Shown: positions 27,569 through 36,502 of the stretch, piece by piece | Layout: every line of letters begins with the position of its first letter | How positions within the stretch are numbered: the stretch's first letter is position 1 | Assembly (NCBI GenBank): GCA_910588845.1 | Contig: CAJURU010000001.1 | Span: 107,301 to 171,300, forward strand | From: an uncultured Lachnospiraceae bacterium | GTDB lineage: Bacteria; Bacillota; Clostridia; Lachnospirales; Lachnospiraceae | Direction of reading: 5' to 3' | DNA: 64,000 nucleotides | Translations under genes and position numbers: made by a program | Notes under the pieces: model-generated | Databases searched by the model: none | What the model saw: only the letters and a program-made list of their open reading frames with translations | Told to the model about the DNA's origin: nothing

Positions 27569-28984
27569 ATGGGAACACAGGAAAAGGGAGAACGGGAGAT
27601 AAATTTGCTAGATTTATTTTGGAAAATTCTGCTGAATTGGCGGAAGCTTATATGCTTTGGTATTCTATTTGCCGTTTTGGTCAGCGGAATGAGATATTTT
27701 CTGGATGTGAGAGCTTATCAGGCGTTTAAAAGCATAGATGTGGAAAAGATCAAAGAGGACATGGAGCCGGAAGAGTTAAAACAGCTTGCAGACGCCGTCA
27801 GTTTACAGAGGAGAATTGACGATTTCAACAGTTACCTGGAGAAATCTGCCATCATGAAGATGGATCCTTACGCAAAGCCTATGTTAGAGCTGCAGTATTA
27901 TGTGCAGTCGGATTATATTATCAATTATACGAAGGATAAAGAACATGACTATACGTTAGAGCTTATATCTATGTATTGTAATTACATTAGCAGCGGAGAG
28001 ATGACGAAGAAAGTAATAGAGGAACTTTCGCTTCCGATCAGCCAGGAAGATTTTGCGGAGTTGGTGACTGTGTCAGGCCCGCGGGGGAATGACAGCGGAA
28101 CAATTTTTTTCACAATCAGTTATGCGGATAGTGAAAATCTTGAGAAAATTTCCGGTGTAGTGAAGTCCTTGTTAGAACAGAAATCTTCGGAGTTCCAGGA
28201 GATTGGCTCCCACAAATTAAACTTGATAAACGAATCGCTCAATACAGTGGTTGATTCGTCGCTGGCTGATAAAAAGAATAATATTTATAATAATGTTACG
28301 ACGCTTGAACTACAGTTAAAGACGGCAAAAGCAGGTTTATCAGAAAATCAGGTAACATTATTTGATTTGGAAGTCAGCGAAATGCGCGGAGAGGAATTAG
28401 AGGAAGAAGAACCGGTTTTTCATATCAAATATATGATATTAGGGATGATGGCAGGGATTTTTCTTGTTTGTGTGTGGATTGCCTGTAAGGTGATTTTTGC
28501 TTCCAAATTGCAGACGGCCAGGGAAATTAACGGCCGTTTTGGGCTGCGCCTTTTAGGGGCGCTTGAGACGTCTGGCAGCCGGAAGAAACGTTTTCTGTCA
28601 AGCATTGATAATCTTCTTTTCAAGCTGAAGAACCGGAGAATGAGAGAGATAGCGGTGGATCAGCAGTTAGAGGTCATAGCCGCCAATATAATGCTTTCCT
28701 GCAAACAGAGGGAAATTGACAGTGTTTATATGACGGGCAGTGAATATGAGAAAGTAGACAAGAGCATATTAGATAAATTAAAGAAGGAAGTGTCAAAGCA
28801 AAAGATTAAGGTCCACGATGGAGGTAATATAGTGTATGACGCCGTTTCCATGCAGTCCGCTATGGAAATGGGCAATCTCGTATTGGTTGAGCTCAAAGGG
28901 ATATCGTCCTATCATGAGATTGATAAAGAAGTAGATTTGATAAAGCAGTATCACGCCAATATTTTGGGGGTTGTTGTTTTGTGA
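27569..28984 (+). CDS. Wzz-like chain-length protein fused to degenerate BY-kinase-like domain
   Basis: A 471-aa protein. ATG 27569 is preceded by GGAGG with 8-base spacing; ATG 27554 would place the ribosome site inside the gene. Membrane helix 1 lies near residues 28-50, an external coiled domain follows, and helix 2 comes near 285-305. Beyond it is a cytoplasmic region of about 165 residues that looks like a BY-kinase (CpsD) core, starting EVIAANIMLSC. The P-loop position reads MTGSEYEKVDKS without GK[ST], and no Tyr-rich tail is present. It likely sets polymer length. The second domain is probably catalytically dead. Confidence 0.75.
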   Translation: MGTQEKGEREINLLDLFWKILLNWRKLICFGILFAVLVSGMRYFLDVRAYQAFKSIDVEKIKEDMEPEELKQLADAVSLQRRIDDFNSYLEKSAIMKMDPYAKPMLELQYYVQSDYIINYTKDKEHDYTLELISMYCNYISSGEMTKKVIEELSLPISQEDFAELVTVSGPRGNDSGTIFFTISYADSENLEKISGVVKSLLEQKSSEFQEIGSHKLNLINESLNTVVDSSLADKKNNIYNNVTTLELQLKTAKAGLSENQVTLFDLEVSEMRGEELEEEEPVFHIKYMILGMMAGIFLVCVWIACKVIFASKLQTAREINGRFGLRLLGALETSGSRKKRFLSSIDNLLFKLKNRRMREIAVDQQLEVIAANIMLSCKQREIDSVYMTGSEYEKVDKSILDKLKKEVSKQKIKVHDGGNIVYDAVSMQSAMEMGNLVLVELKGISSYHEIDKEVDLIKQYHANILGVVVL

Positions 28985-28996
28985 TAAAATGAGTGG

Positions 28997-29034
28997 GAGC
29001 TGTCCTGGGTTGTTTTTCAGGACAGCTCTTATCT
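28997..29034 (+). terminator. Terminator after wzz-like gene
   Basis: Perfect 11-bp stem GAGCTGTCCTG/CAGGACAGCTC (28997-29007 with 29018-29028), a 10-base loop containing TTTTT, then TTATCTATCT. Confidence 0.88.
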
Positions 29035-29104
29035 ATCTCTCTGAAGAGAAGAACGATAGAGAAGTATTTCTACATAGAAAATGAGAATAATAACCAGTTA
29101 AATT

Positions 29105-29800
29105 TTAATCGACGATAGATTTACGGTTCTCATATGGAAGATAATATTTCCTGTCGCCTATCTCTGCAAACGCTCCGGGAAAACCGGGATATTCAGCCGC
29201 CCGAATTCGTTTTTCGATCTCTTTATCACTATGTTTTGCAGGATCAATTTTAAACAATTCATACATTTCTTTTCGCGTAAAAGGTTTGCGCATCCAGGTC
29301 TCATTTGACGTTGGCAAGGGCTCTCCCAGCGCGATGCCGCATGCTATCTTTTCAAAGCAATACAGCAGGTGGTTCATGGACTTTAATTTTAATGTTTCTA
29401 CTGATTCGTAAGGTGAAATGTCAAAATAAGACGTCATGACAATATCGCCGGAATCAACTTTCTCTTTCATATGATGGACAGTGACGCCATATTTTTTACT
29501 ATCCTCATATAATGCGAAATTATAACATCCGGTTCCCGGGTATTCAGGAGATCCCGGATGAAAATTTATAGCGGCTTTCTGTGCGCAATCCAAAAGGTTT
29601 TTGGGGATGATCCAAGGCGAGACGAATGATATGACGTATTCCGGTTTATGCAGATATAATTCTTCGTCAAGTTCGTCGCCGACATTGCCGCGGATAGACA
29701 AAAACTCGTCGGTTTTAAAATTACATTTTAAGATTGCTTCTGCGTAATCACAAAAAATATTGCTTTTTTTTGAAAACATTAATACCTTTAAATTACCCAT
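29105..29800 (-). CDS. Formyltransferase-family protein with intact active site
   Basis: A 231-aa protein lacking the C-terminal Fmt domain. The active-site triad is complete: N79 and H81 in AAINFHPGSPEYPGTG and D119 in VDSGDI. This short type matches sugar or other N10-formyl-THF-dependent formyltransferases. The start is supported by GGAGGAAACT. It is transcribed divergently from ugd within the polysaccharide region. Formylation of a 4-amino-4,6-dideoxy sugar made by the 1587-4639 genes is a reasonable guess. Confidence 0.82.
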   Translation of the reverse strand: MGNLKVLMFSKKSNIFCDYAEAILKCNFKTDEFLSIRGNVGDELDEELYLHKPEYVISFVSPWIIPKNLLDCAQKAAINFHPGSPEYPGTGCYNFALYEDSKKYGVTVHHMKEKVDSGDIVMTSYFDISPYESVETLKLKSMNHLLYCFEKIACGIALGEPLPTSNETWMRKPFTRKEMYELFKIDPAKHSDKEIEKRIRAAEYPGFPGAFAEIGDRKYYLPYENRKSIVD

Positions 29801-29860
29801 AGTTTCCTCCGTTTGTTATCTATAGAAGATTTTTATATACAGAAATCGTATTTACTGTAT

Positions 29861-29889
29861 AATCTACTACAAATAGAGAAAGATTGCAA
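29861..29889 (-). promoter_or_regulatory. Promoter of the formyltransferase gene
   Basis: On the minus strand TTGCAA (29884-29889), 17-base spacer, TAGATT (29861-29866), about 60 bases from the start codon. Confidence 0.5.
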
Positions 29890-29946
29890 GGTAAATGAAA
29901 CTTGAGATAATATGAAGCGGTCACGCATTATTTCAAAATGAGTAGA

Positions 29947-29975
29947 TTGACAAGGGTTATATTTTTGGTTACCAT
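29947..29975 (+). promoter_or_regulatory. Promoter of ugd with TTACCATAT box
   Basis: TTGACA at 29947-29952, 17-base spacer, TACCAT at 29970-29975. Arms AGTAGAT (29942-29948) and ATCTACT, starting at 29975, enclose the whole promoter as an inverted repeat, which could be an operator. Confidence 0.6.
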
Positions 29976-30039
29976 ATCTACTGTAGAAAGAAGTTATTGA
30001 AAATTAATATAGGGGCTAAAAATAACAAAGGAGAACACC

Positions 30040-31278
30040 ATGGAAAAACAGACAATCGCCATTGCGGGCACAGGATATGTGGGACTGTCCCTTGCCGTAC
30101 TATTAGCACAGAACAATAAAGTTACAGCGGTAGATATCATTCCCAGAAAGGTGGAGATGATTAATCGCAAAGTCTCGCCCATACAAGACGAATATATTGA
30201 GAAGTACCTGGCGGAGAAAGAACTTGACCTGACGGCAACGCTTGATGCTAAGGGCGCCTACAAAGAGGCGGATTTTATCATAGTAGCCGTACCGACCGAT
30301 TATGACACGGAACGTGATTTTTTTGACACGTCTGCCATAGAATCCGTTATTGAACAGGCAATAGAGGCGAACCCGAACGCTGCGATTATCATAAAGTCTA
30401 CGATTCCGGTTGGTTATACAGAAAAGATAAGGGCGCGGTACGGCACGAAGAACATCTTATTTTCTCCTGAGTTCCTGCGCGAGTCGAAGGCGCTATATGA
30501 TAATCTCTATCCTTCAAGGATTATTGTCGGATGCGACGAGGAATCGAGGAATAAGGCGGAAACATTTGCCGGACTGTTGGAACAGGGCGCGATAAAAGAG
30601 AATATAGACATTCTGTATATGGGTTATACGGAAGCCGAAGCTGTCAAATTATTTGCCAACACGTATCTTGCATTGCGCGTATCTTATTTTAATGAATTGG
30701 ACACTTATGCAGAAATGAAAGGGTTGAACACACAGCAGATTATAGACGGCGTATGCCTGGATACGAGAATTGGCGGCCATTACAATAACCCGTCTTTTGG
30801 CTATGGAGGTTATTGCCTGCCGAAAGACACGCAGCAATTACTGGCAAATTACAGGGATGTCCCGGAAAACCTGATTGGGGCGATTGTGGAATCCAACCGG
30901 ACAAGGAAAGATTTTATTGCGGACCAGGTACTTCGTAAAGCGGGCTATTATTCATACACTGATAAGAACAGATACGATCGTTATATAGAAAAAAATGTGG
31001 TAGTTGGGGTGTTCCGCCTGACGATGAAATCCAATTCTGATAATTTCCGGCAAAGCTCTATCCAGGGGGTAATGAAGAGGATTAAGGCAAAAGGAGCGAC
31101 CGTGATCGTTTATGAGCCTGCTTTGGAGCATGGGACAACTTTCTTCGGCAGCCGGGTTGTGAATGAGCTGGCTGAGTTTAAGCGGCAGGCGGATTCCATC
31201 ATAGCGAATCGGTATGACAGCTGCCTGGATGATGTCAGGGATAAGGTATATACGCGTGATTTGTATTTGAGGGATTAA
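30040..31278 (+). CDS. ugd: UDP-glucose 6-dehydrogenase
   Basis: A 412-aa protein of the short Ugd class. NAD motif AGTGYVGLSLA is at the N-terminus, STIPVGYTEK lies in the middle and the catalytic Cys259 is in GYGGYCLPKDT. It oxidises UDP-glucose to UDP-glucuronate for the surface glycan. AAAGGAG precedes the start by 9 bases. The promoter resembles that of the wzz-like gene. Confidence 0.92.
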   Translation: MEKQTIAIAGTGYVGLSLAVLLAQNNKVTAVDIIPRKVEMINRKVSPIQDEYIEKYLAEKELDLTATLDAKGAYKEADFIIVAVPTDYDTERDFFDTSAIESVIEQAIEANPNAAIIIKSTIPVGYTEKIRARYGTKNILFSPEFLRESKALYDNLYPSRIIVGCDEESRNKAETFAGLLEQGAIKENIDILYMGYTEAEAVKLFANTYLALRVSYFNELDTYAEMKGLNTQQIIDGVCLDTRIGGHYNNPSFGYGGYCLPKDTQQLLANYRDVPENLIGAIVESNRTRKDFIADQVLRKAGYYSYTDKNRYDRYIEKNVVVGVFRLTMKSNSDNFRQSSIQGVMKRIKAKGATVIVYEPALEHGTTFFGSRVVNELAEFKRQADSIIANRYDSCLDDVRDKVYTRDLYLRD

Positions 31279-31298
31279 AATATATTTAGATTCAGCTC

Positions 31299-31327
31299 TT
31301 GACTTTTTTACCAACAGATATTATAAT
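31299..31327 (+). promoter_or_regulatory. Promoter of tRNA-Leu
   Basis: TTGACT at 31299-31304, 17-base spacer, TATAAT at 31322-31327, about 65 bases before the tRNA. Confidence 0.8.
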
Positions 31328-31395
31328 CAAGGCGGCTTCTTAGTATTATAGACTAGAAGTTGTGGTGTGCAGGGTCATATACCCTGCCTCTTTGG

Positions 31396-31477
31396 GCGGA
31401 TATGGCGGAATTGGCAGACGCGCTAGATTTAGGTTCTAGTGGGCAACCCCGTGCAGGTTCAAGTCCTGTTATCCGCA
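31396..31477 (+). tRNA. tRNA-Leu (anticodon TAG)
   Basis: Acceptor arms GCGGATA and TATCCGC pair fully, followed by discriminator A. The anticodon stem CTAGA/TCTAG holds loop TTTAGGT, giving TAG (reads CUA). A variable arm (GGGCAACCCC) and T-arm GCAGGTTCAAGTCCTGT are present, the class II form expected of leucine tRNA. CCA is not encoded. Confidence 0.96.
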
Positions 31478-31572
31478 GTGCAGGAGTTTAGAGGATGGTT
31501 TGGCTATGCTGTTATGGCTGGCTGAACTGTTTTCTAAAAAATAAGAAATCCGTTAAAACATATTGAAAAAGT

Positions 31573-31602
31573 TTGCGAATCTTGGTAATATATGTGTATA
31601 AT
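31573..31602 (+). promoter_or_regulatory. Promoter of fapA
   Basis: TTGCGA at 31573-31578, 18-base spacer, TATAAT at 31597-31602. Confidence 0.6.
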
Positions 31603-31643
31603 ACTTTTTTTGACAGTAATTCCATGCAAAGGGGGGATCTGTA

Positions 31644-33005
31644 ATGGCAGCCTCAACGCAAAATGAACCCAAAGTTAGAATAAGCCGAGACAACATGAAA
31701 GCCTATCTATTTCTGCCGAGGCCGGAGTTGGAGGTCCATGATTACAATTATATAATGGCTGTGCTCAAGACGAGCGGCGTGACCTTTGGGATTAATGAAG
31801 ATAAAATCAGACAGATGTTAGAGCAGCAAGTTTATAATCAGGAAGTTCTCATTGCGGAGGGTCAGATACCCGAAGATGGCATAGATGGATATTATGAATA
31901 TAAATTTGACATGAATTTCAGCAAGAAGCCTAAGTTAAAGCCGGACGGATCAGTCGATTACTGGAGCATTAAGATGGTGGAGATAGTCACCCAGGGCCAG
32001 GTAATTGCAGAATACCATAAATCTGTTCAGGGGAAGGACGGCATAGACTTAAGGGGCAAGCCTGTTCTTGCGAAGCGCGGTAGAGATTTAGTGCCGTTGC
32101 GCGGCAAAGGATTTGAGCGTTCAGAGGATGGTTTAATATATACATCTTTATTGGATGGTAAGATTGAGAAAAATGGTGAGCGTATCGTCATTCTGCCCGT
32201 ATATGAGATTAATGGCGATGCTGATTTGTCTGTGGGAAATATTGATTTTCGTGGCGACGTGATCATTCATGGAGCTGTTTGCAGTGGTTTGACAGTGAAG
32301 GCGACTGGTACTGTTACAATAGACGGTATTGTAGAGGGTGCGAATATTGAAGCTGGTAAGGATATTGTGCTCAGAAGCGGAGTTATGGGGGGATCGAGAG
32401 CTACTATCATAGCCAATGGGAATATATCCGCTAAGTTTTTTGAGTACACCAGAGTACATGCCAATGGAACTATTCAGGCGGATGTATTTTTGAACTGTCA
32501 GGTATCCTGCGGTGAGAGTATTATACTCAATGGCAAGAAAGCAAGTATTATTGGCGGCGAAGTAGGCGCGATTGAGAGTATTGAGGTTGACACGCTGGGC
32601 AGTGAAGGCGAGGTCAGGACTCATGTGAAGATTGGTAACGACATGGCTACGCGGCGCAGGATCAGCGTCTTACAGAACAAGATTAAGATAGAGAAGACAA
32701 ATCTCAGCAAGATAGAAGAAGGGCTGAAGATTTTAAAAGATATGAAGAATGATCCCAGAAGGACCGACCTTCTGCGCGTGAAGATTCGTGACACAGCGTT
32801 GTTGGCCGGGGATGAGGCAGAGCTTGAGAAGCTTCAGGATCAGATTGAGCGTGCAAGAGGTGGAACTGTCAGAGTTACCGGCAATGTATACCCGGGCGTT
32901 AGGGTCGAGATTGACGAGCTGAGGGTGCTGGTGAAAGAGCAGCAGAAGAAGTTGGAATTTGTTCGCGATCAGGATAAGATTCTGATGTGTGCGATAGAAT
33001 CTTAA
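31644..33005 (+). CDS. FapA/DUF342 family protein
   Basis: A 453-aa protein with the DUF342 layout: an N-terminal mixed domain, a right-handed beta-helix of short repeats around residues 190-320 (VGNIDFRGDVIIHGAV, IDGIVEGANIEAGKD), and a C-terminal coiled coil (RISVLQNKIKIEKTNLSKIEEG onward). ATG follows AAAGGGGGG. Family members are cytoplasmic and of unclear role; the name FapA comes from flagellar regulation work in Vibrio, but Clostridia carry it without a link to flagella. It is monocistronic, with its own promoter and terminator. Confidence 0.88.
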   Translation: MAASTQNEPKVRISRDNMKAYLFLPRPELEVHDYNYIMAVLKTSGVTFGINEDKIRQMLEQQVYNQEVLIAEGQIPEDGIDGYYEYKFDMNFSKKPKLKPDGSVDYWSIKMVEIVTQGQVIAEYHKSVQGKDGIDLRGKPVLAKRGRDLVPLRGKGFERSEDGLIYTSLLDGKIEKNGERIVILPVYEINGDADLSVGNIDFRGDVIIHGAVCSGLTVKATGTVTIDGIVEGANIEAGKDIVLRSGVMGGSRATIIANGNISAKFFEYTRVHANGTIQADVFLNCQVSCGESIILNGKKASIIGGEVGAIESIEVDTLGSEGEVRTHVKIGNDMATRRRISVLQNKIKIEKTNLSKIEEGLKILKDMKNDPRRTDLLRVKIRDTALLAGDEAELEKLQDQIERARGGTVRVTGNVYPGVRVEIDELRVLVKEQQKKLEFVRDQDKILMCAIES

Positions 33006-33025
33006 ATTACTTAAAATATGGATGA

Positions 33026-33060
33026 TGGCTGGATTTCATAGAGGATCCAGTCATTTTTTT
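33026..33060 (+). terminator. Terminator after fapA
   Basis: Stem TGGCTGGAT/ATCCAGTCA (33026-33034 with 33045-33053, one G-T pair) followed by a run of seven T. Confidence 0.85.
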
Positions 33061-33155
33061 GTCGATTAATGTTATGTTGCAAAGTATAGCGGTCTTTGCA
33101 GCATATGAAGTAGAAAAATGTCACACGAAAAATTCGCATTTTCCATATTTAGGAC

Positions 33156-33184
33156 TAGATTTCAATTGGCGAGTGTATTATAAT
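33156..33184 (+). promoter_or_regulatory. Promoter of folC
   Basis: TAGATT at 33156-33161, 17-base spacer, TATAAT at 33179-33184. The -10 overlaps the upstream ATG at 33183, so translation cannot begin there and ATG 33222 is the start. Confidence 0.6.
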
Positions 33185-33221
33185 GGGCACTGCGAATAAG
33201 TACAAAGGAAAATGGGAAATT

Positions 33222-34535
33222 ATGAAGACGTACGAAGAGACAGTGGAGGCAATTCTGGAAATTCCCAGGTTTTCTGCCAAAAATAAACCGGAGCACACCC
33301 GGGAGCTGCTTTGCCGCCTGGGGTCTCCCCAAAATAATTTTAAAGTGATTCATGTGGCGGGCAGCAATGGCAAGGGGAGTGTCTGCGCTTTTCTTGACAG
33401 TATTCTGCGGGCGTCAGGCAAGCGCGTGGGTCTGTTCACTTCTCCGCATCTGATGTATATTGAGGAGCGGTTTCAGGTGGGCGGTCGGCCTTGCGATAGG
33501 GAGTGTTTTGTGCGGGCGGTGCAAAAGGTTGAGCAGACGGTAGATTCCATGATGCAGCAGGGTATGCCGCATCCCTCGTTTTTTGAATACGTGTTTGCCA
33601 CGGGTATGCTTATCTTTGCAGAGTATCAGGCAGAGTATGTCGTGTTGGAGACGGGGCTCGGAGGGCGTCTGGACGCTACAAATATTGTAGAGCGGCCGCT
33701 TCTCACGGTGATTACACCCATCAGTCTGGAGCATACGGAGATTTTAGGAGATACAGTTGCCAAGATTGCGGCGGAGAAAGCGGGGATCATAAAACCTGGC
33801 GTTCCGATCGTGTACGACGCATCTTTGCCCGAGGCGGGCAGAGTAATCGTGGAATGTGCCCGGCGGCGGGCCTGCATGTCTTATCCGGTTTTTCCAGATA
33901 AAGTTAAAATTTTATTAATCGGGGCGAAAAAGATTGCATTTTCCTATGATTGTGGTTATGATGGTACTGTTACGGAATTTGAAATACCCTTTGCGGCGCC
34001 TTATCAGGCGCAGAATGCGGCAATAGCCTTGCAGGCTGTGAATTGTATTGCGCAGAGTGAGAATATCCCGCATACGGCGATACGGCAAGGACTTGCGGAA
34101 GTGAGATGGCCGGGTAGAATGCAGCAGGTCAGGCCGGATGTGTATTTTGACGGGGCCCATAATGCCGATGGCATTTTAAGATTTCTTGAGGCGGCAGGGC
34201 AGGTTTCCGGGACGCCTGCTGTTTTATTATTTGCCATGGTGAAAGAGAAGGATTATGTGCGTGCCGCAGAAGATTTACTGCAAAAGGGCGAGTGGGAAAA
34301 TATTATTATTACATGCGTCCCGGGGAACCGGGGGGCGGACTGCCATATGTTGGCGGAGGTATTTGAACGGACGGCAGATAAGAATAAGCAGACGGTAAAA
34401 ATTACAGAGATAGAGCAGGTAGAGGAGGCATATGCGTATGCCCTGTCAGCGAAAAAGCAGGGACAGATATTGTTCTGTGCGGGTTCGCTTTATCTGATTG
34501 GCGCGTTGGAGAGAATTGCAGGAGGTATGGAATGA
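33222..34535 (+). CDS. folC: Folylpolyglutamate/dihydrofolate synthase
   Basis: A 437-aa Mur-ligase-family protein. P-loop AGSNGKGSV is at 46-54, ETGLGGRLDATN and ITPISLEHTEILG follow, and DGAHNADGI is in the C-terminal domain. It adds glutamate to folates with ATP. The start at 33222 is chosen because the likely promoter covers the earlier ATG. The stop overlaps the next small gene as ATGA. Confidence 0.93.
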   Translation: MKTYEETVEAILEIPRFSAKNKPEHTRELLCRLGSPQNNFKVIHVAGSNGKGSVCAFLDSILRASGKRVGLFTSPHLMYIEERFQVGGRPCDRECFVRAVQKVEQTVDSMMQQGMPHPSFFEYVFATGMLIFAEYQAEYVVLETGLGGRLDATNIVERPLLTVITPISLEHTEILGDTVAKIAAEKAGIIKPGVPIVYDASLPEAGRVIVECARRRACMSYPVFPDKVKILLIGAKKIAFSYDCGYDGTVTEFEIPFAAPYQAQNAAIALQAVNCIAQSENIPHTAIRQGLAEVRWPGRMQQVRPDVYFDGAHNADGILRFLEAAGQVSGTPAVLLFAMVKEKDYVRAAEDLLQKGEWENIIITCVPGNRGADCHMLAEVFERTADKNKQTVKITEIEQVEEAYAYALSAKKQGQILFCAGSLYLIGALERIAGGME

Positions 34536-34672
34536 TTGATTTTGAGGAAGAATTGAAGAAATTTAAGCCGAGCCTGGAAGTGGAAGAGGTTGAGGATGCA
34601 ATATATGACAGAGATCTCACGGACATGACAGATATCATGCAGGAAATCATCAAGGAAGCAAGACAACGGTAG
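34532..34672 (+). CDS. 46-aa acidic small protein
   Basis: ATG 34532 overlaps the folC stop and has GGAGGT upstream, with TAG at 34670-34672. The product is acidic and helical in character (begins MIDFEEELKKFKPSLEVEEV) with no membrane segment or known motif. Ribosome site, coupling to folC and a 25-base gap to the next gene all support translation. Function unknown. Confidence 0.72.
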   Translation: MIDFEEELKKFKPSLEVEEVEDAIYDRDLTDMTDIMQEIIKEARQR

Positions 34673-34697
34673 GTTCAGAGCGATAGAAAGGATTGGT

Positions 34698-36020
34698 ATG
34701 GACAGTTATAATAAAATTATCCGTCTGTCAAATACCTTCTACAATGACGGATTGAAGAAAGCGAAGGTGCGCGATTTGTCAGGCGCAGCCAAATCTTTGC
34801 GCATGAGCCTACAGTATTATAAGGCGAATATAGAGGCGCGTAATCTGTTGGGGCTGGTTTATTATGAGATGGGCGAGGTGGTAGACGCCCTGAGCGAGTG
34901 GGTTATCAGCCGCAGTCTGAAGCCAGAGGGCAATCCCGCGGAACAATATCTGGATGCAATCCAGTCCAACAGTTCCCGTCTGAGCTCTGTGAACCAGACG
35001 ATTAAGAAATATAACCAGGCGTTGCTTTACTGCCAGCAGGATAGCAAAGATTTGGCAATTATCCAATTGAAAAAGGTGCTCTCCATGAATCCCGGTTTGG
35101 TGAAAGCGCATCAGCTTCTGGCGCTTCTCTACATGGAGGAGGGCAAATATGAGCGTGCCAGAAGAGAACTCAGTGATGCGGCAAGGGTTGACACCGGCAA
35201 TCTGACAACGCTGCGTTATTTGAGGGAGGTAGACAGTTGTTTGCAGAAAGATGTCTCGGCCTCCAAAGGCGCGGGTCATAAGAAAGAGGAGACAGCCTCT
35301 TACCGCAGCGGTAATGAGACGATTATCCAGCCGGTAAACGTCAGAGATATGTCGCCGCTGATGACGATAATAAATTTAATTATCGGCGTGGCAATCGGGG
35401 CCTTGATCACATATTTTTTGATTATTCCTACTGTGAGGCAGAACGCCGTGTCGGAAGCACGCAAGGCGGAATTGGAAGCCAACAATGAGCTGACTTCCCG
35501 CACACAGGAGATGAATAGCCTCAATCAGGAGATAGAAGATCTCAAAGCGAAGATTGAGAATATGGAGGGGGAATCGGCAGATACGCAGAAGATTATCGAC
35601 AATTATGAGCAGATGATTAATGTTTGTTTCGAGTATTCACAGCAGAATATTCAGGCGGCAGGAGACGGTATTGGGCAGGTAGATCCCGGACTTTTGGGCG
35701 CTCAGGCCAAATCAGTCTACGATAGGATGAACGGTCTGGTAAATGAGCAGTATATGGCAGCCGTTTATCAACAGGCGGAGCAGGACTACAACAGCCGCAA
35801 TTTTGCAGCGGCAATCACCGGATTGGAAAAGGTGGTAAAGGCGGAGGAGGACCATGACGATGGCTACGCCATTTATCATTTGGCGTATTCTTACCGCCAG
35901 ACCGGGGATATAGAAAATGCCAAGAAATATTATCAGCGAATGATAGAGCTTCATCCGGGGACGCAGCGGGCAAAGGCGTCTCAGCAGTATTTGGATGAGC
36001 TGAATAGGCAGCAGCCGTAA
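34698..36020 (+). CDS. TPR-repeat membrane protein
   Basis: A 440-aa protein. TPR-like repeats occupy residues 1-175 (for example GAAKSLRMSLQYYKANIEAR and LLALLYMEEGKYERARRELS). A single membrane helix lies near 218-240 (LIIGVAIGALITYFLII), then a coiled coil at about 250-295 and further TPRs near the C-terminus (AITGLEKVVKAEEDHDDGYA). It probably acts as a scaffold with TPR domains on both sides of the membrane. Partner unknown; it precedes spoIIA but has its own terminator. Confidence 0.82.
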   Translation: MDSYNKIIRLSNTFYNDGLKKAKVRDLSGAAKSLRMSLQYYKANIEARNLLGLVYYEMGEVVDALSEWVISRSLKPEGNPAEQYLDAIQSNSSRLSSVNQTIKKYNQALLYCQQDSKDLAIIQLKKVLSMNPGLVKAHQLLALLYMEEGKYERARRELSDAARVDTGNLTTLRYLREVDSCLQKDVSASKGAGHKKEETASYRSGNETIIQPVNVRDMSPLMTIINLIIGVAIGALITYFLIIPTVRQNAVSEARKAELEANNELTSRTQEMNSLNQEIEDLKAKIENMEGESADTQKIIDNYEQMINVCFEYSQQNIQAAGDGIGQVDPGLLGAQAKSVYDRMNGLVNEQYMAAVYQQAEQDYNSRNFAAAITGLEKVVKAEEDHDDGYAIYHLAYSYRQTGDIENAKKYYQRMIELHPGTQRAKASQQYLDELNRQQP

Positions 36021-36043
36021 TTAAAAACAGTAGAGTATATTAC

Positions 36044-36076
36044 AAAAGACGTCATAATTTTTATGGCGTCTTTTTT
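36044..36076 (+). terminator. Terminator after TPR gene
   Basis: Stem AAAAGACGTCAT/ATGGCGTCTTTT with one G-T pair and a 7-base loop, followed by T-rich sequence. Confidence 0.88.
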
Positions 36077-36083
36077 ATCTTAT

Positions 36084-36132
36084 AGGAAAGACCGTATCAC
36101 ACTAACTTGTGAAAGTGTGAGCGGTCGTCCTA
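36084..36132 (+). other. Long imperfect hairpin in spoIIA leader
   Basis: Arms TAGG, GACCG and CACACT pair with AGTGTG, CGGTC and CCTA across a loop of about ten bases, separated by small bulges. It lies about 50 bases before spoIIAA. It is not followed by T residues, so it is not a normal terminator; an operator or mRNA leader element is possible. I could not place a convincing sigma-H promoter here. Confidence 0.6.
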
Positions 36133-36179
36133 TGTTCTCCTAATTGTGAAAGTTTTATAAATGGAAAGGAAGGAAGTCT

Positions 36180-36485
36180 ATGGAATACAAATACAAGAAG
36201 GAATACGGATGCCTTATTTTGAAAATGCCCGCGGAATTGGATCATCATGCGGCGGAGTTTTTGAAGGAAGAGGCGGATGGGCTGATTTTAAGATACCCGG
36301 TGCGCAGCCTGGTATTTGATTTTGCCGATACCAGTTTTATGGACAGCTCCGGGATCGGCGTCATTATCGGCAGATGCAAAAATGTGCGCTTTGGCGGCGG
36401 CTATGTAAAGGCGGTGCATCTCAATGAGCAGATACAGCGAGTGTTCCAGTTATCCGGTTTAAGGAAGATTATGGAAGTTGAGTAG
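36180..36485 (+). CDS. spoIIAA: Anti-anti-sigma factor SpoIIAA
   Basis: A 101-aa STAS protein. It has ELDHHAAEFLKEE and the phosphorylation site FMDSSGIGVIIGR, where Ser56 corresponds to Ser58 of the Bacillus protein. Unphosphorylated SpoIIAA frees sigma-F from SpoIIAB in the forespore. First gene of the classic three-gene operon, with GGAAAGGAAGG upstream. Confidence 0.96.
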   Translation: MEYKYKKEYGCLILKMPAELDHHAAEFLKEEADGLILRYPVRSLVFDFADTSFMDSSGIGVIIGRCKNVRFGGGYVKAVHLNEQIQRVFQLSGLRKIMEVE

Positions 36486-36502
36486 GCGAAAAGGAGGAAG
36501 CT

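Noticed and set aside
33183..33221. Upstream ATG for folC
   Set aside because: It overlaps the predicted -10 box (33179-33184), so it would not be inside the transcript.
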